DNA of 14,820 nt. Source: an uncultured Alphaproteobacteria bacterium (lineage in GTDB: Bacteria > Pseudomonadota > Alphaproteobacteria > Caulobacterales > Caulobacteraceae). Every line of letters begins with the position of its first letter. The stretch's first letter is position 1. Below, piece after piece: positions 1 through 5,331 of the stretch. Both the position numbers and the translations under genes were made by a program. The notes under the pieces were generated by a model. The model worked only from the letters and a program-made list of their open reading frames with translations, ran no database searches and was not told the origin of the DNA. Location: positions 1-14,820 of the forward strand of contig CAIZKE010000190.1 of assembly GCA_903933475.1 (NCBI GenBank), given 5' to 3'.

Positions 1-1
1 G

Positions 2-838
2 CTGGGCATCCTCTCCAACACCGACATCGCCGCCCACGGTCCGGAGACGGTGGAGGGGTGGTACCTCTTCTCCCAGGCCAGCCGGCTGATGTACGCCGAC
101 CGCGACCGCTATTTCGGCGATTCGGACTTCGTGGACGTGCCGGTTCAGGGCCTGCTGGACCCGGCCTACCTCAAGTCCCGGGCGGCCCTGATCCCGGCAC
201 AGGTGGCCGGCGCGCCGCCGTCGCCCGGCAAGCCCCGCGGGGCGGGCCTCCGCGCTCCGGACGCCACGAAGGAGCCCGGCGGCACCACCCACTTCGTCAT
301 CGTCGACGGCAACGGCAACGTGGTCTCCATGACCACCACGGTGGAGAGCCTGTTCGGCTCGGGCCGGATGGTCCACGGCTTCTTCCTGAACAACCAGCTC
401 ACCGACTTCTCCTTCTCGCCCACCGAGAAGGACGGGGTCCCGGCGGCCAATGCCGTGGCGCCCGGCAAGCGGCCGCGCTCGTCCATGGCCCCGGCCGTGG
501 TGCTGGACCGCAAGGGCCGGTTCGTGGCGGCGGTGGGTTCGCCGGGCGGCAACTCCATCCTGGCCTACAACCTCAAGGCCCTGGTTGGCGTGCTGGACTG
601 GAAGCTGTCCATGCAGGAGGCCGTGGCCCTGCCCAACCTCATCGCCCGGGGCGCGCCCTACCTGTCGGAGCCGGCCAAGTTCGCCCCCGGCGTGGTCGAG
701 GGCCTGGCGGCCCGGGGTGTGGTGCTGAACGGTTCAGGCGGCGCCGAGGGCTCGGGCCTTCACGGGGTGATGGTGACGCCCCAGGGCCTGTCCGGCGGCG
801 CCGATCCCCGCCGCGAGGGCGTGGCGCGCAAGCCCTGA
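2..838 (+). CDS. ggt: Gamma-glutamyltransferase, 3' part (partial at window edge)
   Basis: The frame is open from the left edge to a TGA at 836-838, so the signal peptide and most of the large subunit lie outside. GGT is an N-terminal-nucleophile hydrolase, normally periplasmic or secreted, that cleaves gamma-glutamyl bonds of glutathione and cuts itself into two subunits. The self-cleavage motif GGTTHF is visible; the nucleophilic threonine that would start the small subunit is encoded at 284-286. Further family marks are the substrate-binding GKRPRSSMAP near 466-501, GSPGGN near 538-555, and the end of the large subunit (YADRDRYFGDSDFVDVP). The small subunit runs about 184 residues, which is complete for the family. 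The gene converges on lysK with a 7-base gap and no hairpin between them. Glutathione salvage is the usual role; a cephalosporin-acylase-like substrate preference cannot be excluded from this part alone. Confidence 0.95.
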   Translation: MGILSNTDIAAHGPETVEGWYLFSQASRLMYADRDRYFGDSDFVDVPVQGLLDPAYLKSRAALIPAQVAGAPPSPGKPRGAGLRAPDATKEPGGTTHFVIVDGNGNVVSMTTTVESLFGSGRMVHGFFLNNQLTDFSFSPTEKDGVPAANAVAPGKRPRSSMAPAVVLDRKGRFVAAVGSPGGNSILAYNLKALVGVLDWKLSMQEAVALPNLIARGAPYLSEPAKFAPGVVEGLAARGVVLNGSGGAEGSGLHGVMVTPQGLSGGADPRREGVARKP

Positions 839-845
839 GCCGTCG

Positions 846-2540
846 TCAGGAGGCGAGCTCGCCCTTCAGCGCGCGCTCGATCAGGTCTACCGTCCGGTCG
901 AGGCCGAAGATGGCCGCGAAGGAGCCGAAGCGCGGGCCCTGGCTCTGGCCGAGCAGGACCTCGTAGAGGGCGCTGAACCATAGACGAAGCGGCTCGAAGC
1001 CCGCCGCCTTGCCCGCCTCGTAGACCTCGGCCTGGATGCGCTCGGCGTCCTGGCAGCCGGCGGGCAGGGCGCGCAGCCGTGCGGCGAGGTCGACCATGGC
1101 GGCCCGCTCCCGGTCATCCGGCACCCGGAACCGCTTCGAGGGCTTCACGAAGTCCTCGTAGTAGTGGATCGCATTGTCGGCGAGGCGGTCCAGGAGGGGC
1201 TGGCTGGCGGCGTCGGCGCCGGGCATGTAGCGGGCGATGAAGCCCCACAGGATCTCCTTGGTCGAGGCGTCGGCCGCCGACACCAGGTTCAGGAGCAGGG
1301 AGAAGGACAGGGGCGAGCCCGCCGCGGGCGGCGCGCCGGTGTGGACATGCCAGGCGGGGTTGTCGATAGCCGGCGCATTGGCCTCGGCGGCGACCCGGTT
1401 GTAGGCGTCCAGCTGCTGCAGGTACTCGTCCGTCGCCTTGGGGATGACGTCGAAATAGAGCCGCTTGGCCGACTTGGGCGACTGGTACATGTAGTAGGCG
1501 AGGCTCTCGGGCGCGCCGTAGCGCAGCCACTCCTCCATGGTCAGGCCATTGCCCTTGGACTTGGAGATCTTCTGGTTGTTCTCGTCCATGAAGAGCTCGT
1601 AGTGGAAGGCCTCCGGCGGCTCGCCGCCAAGGATCTTCGCCAGCCGGTTCGACACCCGCACGGAGTCCACCAGGTCCTTGCCGGACATCTCGTAGTCGAC
1701 CCCCAGGGCCACCCAGCGTGCCGCCCAGTCCGGGCGCCACTGCAGCTTCACGTGCCCGCCAGTGACGGGGGTCTCGGTCAGGGTCCCGTCCTCGTCCCGG
1801 AAGACGAGGGTCCCGGCCTCGACATTGCGCTCCAGGGTGGGAACCTGCAGGACCCGGCCAGTCTTGGGGCTGATGGGCAGGAAGGGCGAATAGGTGGCCC
1901 GGCGCTCCTCGCCCAGGGTGGGCAGCATGACCCCCTGGATGGCGTCGAAGCGCTCCAGAACCTTCAGGAGCACGGCGTCCAGCCGCCCGGACCGGTAGGT
2001 CTCGGTGGAGGACATGAAGTCGTAGTCGAAGCCAAAGCCGTCGAGGAAGGCACGCAGGCGGGCGTTGTTGTGGGCCCCGAAGCTCTCGTAGAGGCCGAAG
2101 GGGTCGCGGACGCTGGTCACCGGCTTGTCCCGGTCCAGCTCCAGGGCCTCGCGGTTGGGCACGTTGTCGGGAATCTTCCGGAAGCCGTCCATGTCATCGG
2201 AGAAGACGATCAGCCGGGTGGGGATGGCGTCGCCCGTCAGGGCGCGGAAGGCGGTACGCACCATGGTCGGCCGGGCCGCCTCGCCGAAGGTCCCCATGTG
2301 CGGCAGGCCCGAGGCGCCGTAGCCGCACTGGAAGATGACGGGTTCGCGCAGGGCGGGCAGGGCGGCGACGGCCTCGTCCGGGCGGCCCTGGGCCAGGAGG
2401 GCGGCGGCCAGGTCGCGGCCGGCGTCGTCGAGGCGCAGGCGCAGGATCCGGTCAAGCAGGAGTCGGGCCTGCTCGAAGGGCCAGGAGCGGGCCTCACGGG
2501 CGGGCAGGGCAAGCCGGGACAGGTCGGTGGGAAGGGGCAT
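846..2540 (-). CDS. lysK: Class I lysyl-tRNA synthetase
   Basis: Charges tRNA-Lys with lysine in the cytoplasm. The 564-residue protein is a class I enzyme (Rossmann catalytic domain), the form found in archaea and alphaproteobacteria in place of the class II LysRS of E. coli. The HIGH-type signature is HMGT at residues 81-84 (within GYGASGLPHMGTF), and the KMSKS-type loop is KISKSKG at 324-330. Other family marks are FSDDMDG (113-119) and MSGKDLVDS (285-293). The C-terminal third is mostly helical, as expected for the anticodon-binding part. The ATG at 2538-2540 is preceded by a purine-rich GGAAGG about 12 bases upstream. It is divergent from the PhnD gene across 130 bases and convergent with ggt. 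No class II copy is in the window, so whether this is the only LysRS cannot be judged here. Confidence 0.97.
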   Translation of the reverse strand: MPLPTDLSRLALPAREARSWPFEQARLLLDRILRLRLDDAGRDLAAALLAQGRPDEAVAALPALREPVIFQCGYGASGLPHMGTFGEAARPTMVRTAFRALTGDAIPTRLIVFSDDMDGFRKIPDNVPNREALELDRDKPVTSVRDPFGLYESFGAHNNARLRAFLDGFGFDYDFMSSTETYRSGRLDAVLLKVLERFDAIQGVMLPTLGEERRATYSPFLPISPKTGRVLQVPTLERNVEAGTLVFRDEDGTLTETPVTGGHVKLQWRPDWAARWVALGVDYEMSGKDLVDSVRVSNRLAKILGGEPPEAFHYELFMDENNQKISKSKGNGLTMEEWLRYGAPESLAYYMYQSPKSAKRLYFDVIPKATDEYLQQLDAYNRVAAEANAPAIDNPAWHVHTGAPPAAGSPLSFSLLLNLVSAADASTKEILWGFIARYMPGADAASQPLLDRLADNAIHYYEDFVKPSKRFRVPDDRERAAMVDLAARLRALPAGCQDAERIQAEVYEAGKAAGFEPLRLWFSALYEVLLGQSQGPRFGSFAAIFGLDRTVDLIERALKGELAS

Positions 2541-2649
2541 GAAGGGGCGTTAGCCTTCCTTGTCGCCGTCCTCAAGCCCGCAGCGCGCCGGCGGCGCCTT
2601 GCGGAGCGCGCCGAAACGGGCATGAAGTCGCGCCACAGCGCCCCCAAGC

Positions 2650-2663
2650 CTCCGGCGCCGGAG
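2650..2663. promoter_or_regulatory. 14-bp perfect palindrome covering the PhnD ribosome-binding site
   Basis: CTCCGGCGCCGGAG reads the same on both strands. Its right end contains CGGAG (2659-2663), the only Shine-Dalgarno-like sequence before the PhnD ATG at 2671 (7-base spacer). As RNA it can fold into a 5-bp GC stem with a 4-base loop that hides that site. As DNA it could be a dimeric repressor site in the lysK/phnD divergent region. Which of these applies, if either, is inference; in DNA this GC-rich, short GC palindromes also arise by chance. Confidence 0.35.
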
Positions 2664-2670
2664 CCCGCCC

Positions 2671-3678
2671 ATGTCCGTCCCCCGCCTCGCCCTTCTTCTC
2701 CTCGCCGGTCTCGTGCTGGCCGCCTGCCAGCCCAAGGCGCCCGCCGGGCCACCGCCGGGGACCGTGCGCTTCTCCATCATGTCCACCGAGAACATCCAGG
2801 CTGCCCAGGGTGCCTGGACCCCCTTCCTCGCCGACATGGAGAAGGCCACGGGCCTGAAGATCGAGCCCTACTACGGGACCAACTACACCGCCCTGATCGA
2901 GGCCATGCGGTTCAAGCAGACCGATGTGGGCTGGTTCACCAACCAGTCCGGCCTGGAGGCCGTGCGCCGGTCCGGCGGCGAGATCTTCGCCCGCACCACC
3001 AAGCCCGACGGGCCCGACGGCTACCAGGCCCTGATCGTGGTCAAGAAGGGCTCGGGCCTGACCCTCGAGCGCATCCTGGCCTGCGACCGGACCCTGAACT
3101 TCGCCATGGGTGACGCCAAGTCGACCTCGGGGACGCTGGCACCCATGACCTGGCTGTTCGGCCCGCGCAACATTCGCCCGGAGACCTGCTTCAAGACGGT
3201 GCGTAGCGCCAACCACGAGGCCAACCTCTTCGCCGTGTCCATGGGCCAGCTGGATGCCGCCACCAACAATTCCCAGTCCATCGCCCGCCTGGCCGATCAG
3301 AAGACCGAGACGGCGCAGAAGGCGGTGGCCGACATCGAGGTGGTCTGGCGCTCGCCGACCCTGCCCGAGGACCCGATGATCTGGCGCAAGGACCTGGACC
3401 CGGCCCTCAAGGCGAAGATCCGCGACTTCATCCTGTCCTACGGGGTCGGCGATACCGACGAGGCCAGGCGTCAGAGGGAGGTCATGCGCGCCATCCAGAC
3501 CGGTCCCTTCAAGGCTACCGACGACAGCCACCTCCTGCCGGTGCGCGAGATGGAGGCCACCGCCGCCCTCATCGACGCCCGCAACCGCAAGGACGCCGCC
3601 GCCGAGGCCAAGGCGAAGGCCCTTCTCGAACAGGTCCAGGCCGAGCAGAAGGCCCTGGCGGCGCGGCGAGACGGCTGA
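2671..3678 (+). CDS. phnD: PhnD-type phosphate/phosphite/phosphonate substrate-binding lipoprotein
   Basis: A 335-residue solute-binding protein of the PhnD family (periplasmic-binding, type II fold). A short basic start and hydrophobic stretch end in a lipobox LAAC with Cys19, so it should be a lipid-anchored periplasmic protein. The ligand-binding loop STSG (151-154, in AMGDAKSTSG) matches the Ser-Thr-Ser loop that holds the phosphonate group in E. coli PhnD. Tyr68/Tyr69, His182 and Asp195 lie where that protein has binding residues. The last 40 residues (about 295-335) are Ala/Lys/Glu-rich and probably helical or coiled coil. The ATG at 2671 has CGGAG 7 bases upstream. No PhnC ATPase or PhnE permease is adjacent: downstream is a repeat and then opposite-strand genes. 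The ligand could be phosphonate, phosphite or phosphate; sequence alone does not decide. Confidence 0.88.
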   Translation: MSVPRLALLLLAGLVLAACQPKAPAGPPPGTVRFSIMSTENIQAAQGAWTPFLADMEKATGLKIEPYYGTNYTALIEAMRFKQTDVGWFTNQSGLEAVRRSGGEIFARTTKPDGPDGYQALIVVKKGSGLTLERILACDRTLNFAMGDAKSTSGTLAPMTWLFGPRNIRPETCFKTVRSANHEANLFAVSMGQLDAATNNSQSIARLADQKTETAQKAVADIEVVWRSPTLPEDPMIWRKDLDPALKAKIRDFILSYGVGDTDEARRQREVMRAIQTGPFKATDDSHLLPVREMEATAALIDARNRKDAAAEAKAKALLEQVQAEQKALAARRDG

Positions 3679-3785
3679 CCCCCTCCCGCCCGCGGCGCGG
3701 TCCACCACCCCCGGGGGGGAGGGATTGGGGCTGTTTAATTGCTCCCCATCAGGGGGAGCTCCCGGCGAAGCCGGGTGAGGGGGTC
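3677..3785. repeat. Palindromic intergenic repeat between convergent genes
   Basis: Several nested inverted repeats fill the gap after phnD. The ends are complementary: GACCCCCTC at 3677-3685 and GAGGGGGTC at 3777-3785. Inside are GCTCCCC/GGGGAGC (3741-3747 with 3753-3759, 5-base loop), CCCGGC/GCCGGG (3761-3766 with 3770-3775, GAA loop) and the palindrome CCCCCGGGGG (3708-3717). The left end overlaps the phnD stop codon. The pattern looks like the dispersed G/C palindromic intergenic elements common in Caulobacterales genomes; only one copy is in this window, so dispersal is from recall. It lies between convergent genes and could stop transcription from both sides or stabilise mRNA ends, but neither strand has a proper U-run after a stem. 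Confidence 0.65.
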
Positions 3786-3815
3786 AACGGCCTGGCCGGG
3801 GGCTCACGAAGTGCC

Positions 3816-4226
3816 CTAGTCCTCCGCCAGCATGAAGTGGCCCCGGAGGGCGGCGATGGGCTGGCTGCGGGCTTCCTGCCAGGCTTCCACGTGGACGTTG
3901 GCGATCCGGCGGCCCACCTTGCGCAGGTCCGCCCGGGCGTAGGTGGTCAGGGCCCGGCCCGGGCGCAGGTACTCGATGGTCACATCGATGGTCTTGTGCA
4001 CCCGGGGGGTCGATTGGGTGACGGCCAGCTGGGCCAGGGCGGTCATCTCCAGGAAGCCGCCGATCACCCCGCCGTGCAGGGCCGGCAGGAGGGTGTTGCC
4101 GATCAGGTGGGGCGAGAAGGGCAGGATCCCGGTCAGCTCGTCGCCTGCCAACTCGGCGGTCATGCCCAGGAAGCGGATGTAGGGCGCGCGCGCCAGGAAG
4201 GCCTTGAGGGGGTCCTCGGGTGTCAT
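3816..4226 (-). CDS. PaaI-family hot-dog thioesterase (second of a tandem pair)
   Basis: A 136-residue single hot-dog domain, the usual size for PaaI/YbgC-like acyl-CoA thioesterases, which hydrolyse acyl- or aryl-CoA to free acid and CoA in the cytoplasm. The central-helix motif HGGVIGGFLEMTA (51-63) carries the expected His51-Gly-Gly and an acidic residue, Glu60, at the catalytic position. A later strand shows the usual VTIEYLRPG (82-90). The ATG at 4224-4226 overlaps the stop of the preceding thioesterase gene as ATGA, and GGGAGG lies about 6 bases upstream, so translation is probably coupled. The protein shares fold and layout with its upstream neighbour but little close sequence, so the pair is an old duplication or two separately recruited subunits. 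The substrate is not evident. Confidence 0.88.
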   Translation of the reverse strand: MTPEDPLKAFLARAPYIRFLGMTAELAGDELTGILPFSPHLIGNTLLPALHGGVIGGFLEMTALAQLAVTQSTPRVHKTIDVTIEYLRPGRALTTYARADLRKVGRRIANVHVEAWQEARSQPIAALRGHFMLAED

Positions 4227-4678
4227 GCCGGGCCTCCCGTCCCGGGGCCAATGGGGCCGGCCAGCATGAAGGCAGCCTGGGCTGTGGCAATGGGATCAGC
4301 CGGGTCGGCGTCCCAGGCGTGGGCGCGCACGAAGGCTATGGACCGGGTCATGTGATAGCAGTGGGCCTCCACCGTGACGCCGGCCCGGGAGGCGGCGGGG
4401 CGCATGTAGTCGATGCGAAGGTCGAGGGTGGCGGTGGGCCGCCGCTCGCCCGTGGCGGCGGTGATGGCCATGCCGCAGCAGTGGTCCAGCAGGGAGGTCA
4501 CCACCCCGGAGGCGATGACGGCGGTCTCGGGGTCGCCCACCAGGTCCTCGCGCCAGGGCACGTGCATGACCCCCCGGGCATCGCTCGCTGAGACCATTTG
4601 GAAACCCAGGGCGGCGGCCTGGGGGACCTCGGTCGCCATGGCGGCGGCGGCGTCCAGGTTGGGATTGGGATCGCTCAT
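4223..4678 (-). CDS. PaaI-family hot-dog thioesterase (first of a tandem pair, HGG motif lost)
   Basis: A 151-residue hot-dog protein. The central-helix region reads ASGVVTSLLDHCCG (56-69). Asp65 is the expected acidic residue, but the His-Gly-Gly before it is Ala-Ser-Gly here. The late strand LDLRIDYMRP (85-94) is typical of the family. The ATG at 4676-4678 follows GGAAGGG with no spacer, an unusually tight ribosome site; I find no better in-frame start, and the next ATG (4637-4639) has no Shine-Dalgarno. The gene lies 44 bases after the gmhB-like gene on the same strand and overlaps the next thioesterase by 4 bases. Possibilities are an active variant thioesterase, a hetero-oligomer partner of the downstream protein, or a CoA-binding protein with lost catalysis. 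I cannot choose between them. Confidence 0.85.
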   Translation of the reverse strand: MSDPNPNLDAAAAMATEVPQAAALGFQMVSASDARGVMHVPWREDLVGDPETAVIASGVVTSLLDHCCGMAITAATGERRPTATLDLRIDYMRPAASRAGVTVEAHCYHMTRSIAFVRAHAWDADPADPIATAQAAFMLAGPIGPGTGGPA

Positions 4679-4722
4679 CCCTTCCGTTTGCAGCGCTGGA
4701 GGGACAGGGTCAATGCGCCCCT

Positions 4723-5241
4723 TCAGTCCCTGTCGATCTCTGCGGCGAGGAAGGCCTCCAGGTCGCCGCCCGGGAAGAGGAGGCTGCGCACCCCCGCCCG
4801 CCGGCCGGCCTCCAGGTCGATGGCCTTGTCCCCCACCATGACCGAGCGCGCGGCGTCCACCGGCCAGTCGGCCATGGCCCTCAGGAGCATGCCGGGGTTG
4901 GGCTTGCGGTCCGGCGGGTCGGGGTGGCGATAGCGGTCCTCGAGGGCCTCGGGATGGAAGGGGCAGTGGTAGAAGGCATCGATCCGCGCCCCCGTCGCCG
5001 CCAGGTCCGCTTCCATCCGGGCATGCAGGGCCAGGACGTCCGCCTCGGGATAGTAGCCCCGCCCGACCCCGGACTGGTTGGTGACCACGAAGACCCACCA
5101 GTCGCGAGCGTTGAAGGCCGCCACCGCCTCCCGGGCGCCCGGGATCCAGCAGAAGTCCTCCCAGCGGTGGACATAGCCGCGGTCCTCGTTGAGGACGCCG
5201 TCGCGGTCGAGGAACAGGGCGGGCCGGAGCAGTCGGGTCAC
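4723..5241 (-). CDS. gmhB: HAD-IIIA phosphatase, D-glycero-D-manno-heptose-1,7-bisphosphate 7-phosphatase-like
   Basis: A 172-residue HAD phosphatase of the GmhB/HisB-N group. GmhB removes the 7-phosphate of heptose bisphosphate on the route to ADP-heptose for lipopolysaccharide core. Motif I is FLDRDGVLNED (nucleophile Asp12, acid/base Asp14), motif II VVTNQSGVGRG (Thr54), motif III RKPNPGM (Lys113), and motif IV VGDKAIDLEAG (Asp138, Asp142). The zinc-loop region reads HCPFHPEAL followed by HPDPPDRKP: only the first Cys (Cys93) of the usual Cys-X-His...Cys-X-Cys set remains. The start is taken as GTG at 5239-5241, giving the normal family length; no strong Shine-Dalgarno is seen, so the exact start is uncertain. 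It is the first gene of a three-gene minus-strand unit. Other HAD-IIIA activities (histidinol-phosphate or another sugar bisphosphate) remain possible. Confidence 0.82.
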   Translation of the reverse strand: MTRLLRPALFLDRDGVLNEDRGYVHRWEDFCWIPGAREAVAAFNARDWWVFVVTNQSGVGRGYYPEADVLALHARMEADLAATGARIDAFYHCPFHPEALEDRYRHPDPPDRKPNPGMLLRAMADWPVDAARSVMVGDKAIDLEAGRRAGVRSLLFPGGDLEAFLAAEIDRD

Positions 5242-5303
5242 GCGGGACAGTCTAGCGGCCTTCCCGGCGTCTGGCGATTTCCCTTCTGCGCCTCTCGCCC
5301 TAT

Positions 5304-5315
5304 GTTCGGCCGAAC
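5304..5315. promoter_or_regulatory. 12-bp palindrome in the gmhB/ABC divergent gap
   Basis: GTTCGGCCGAAC is a perfect inverted repeat in the roughly 90-base region between the divergent gmhB-like and ABC ATPase genes, ending 16 bases before the ABC start codon. Its position suits an operator acting on the ABC gene. It is not the alphaproteobacterial LexA box, which is a GTTC-N7-GTTC direct repeat. No regulator gene is adjacent, so the role is inferred from position alone. Confidence 0.35.
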
Positions 5316-5321
5316 CCCAGC

Positions 5322-5325
5322 GGAG
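5322..5325 (+). promoter_or_regulatory. Ribosome-binding site selecting the GTG start of the ABC ATPase
   Basis: GGAG lies 6 bases before the GTG at 5332-5334. An in-frame ATG at 5302 has no comparable site upstream and would add ten residues before the conserved domain. The GTG is therefore the better start. Confidence 0.6.
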
Positions 5326-5331
5326 CGCCCC

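Noticed and set aside
1164..3113. A 649-codon open frame on the plus strand
   Set aside because: It lies antisense to lysK and then out of frame through phnD. In DNA this GC-rich the opposite strand of a real gene stays open; the translation is low-complexity Gly/Val/Gln/His-rich with no recognisable domain.
2572..3708. A 378-codon open frame opposite phnD
   Set aside because: It mirrors phnD, which has a lipobox, ligand loop and full family length. The antisense product is Gly/Leu-rich with no motif.
5304..5315. LexA box
   Set aside because: Alphaproteobacterial LexA binds the direct repeat GTTC-N7-GTTC. This site is an inverted GTTC-N4-GAAC, so it is kept only as an unassigned palindrome.
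4924..5331. A long in-frame upstream extension of the ABC ATPase gene
   Set aside because: The extension is antisense to the gmhB-like gene and would add 136 residues of no family. The GTG at 5332 has a good ribosome site directly before the ABC domain.
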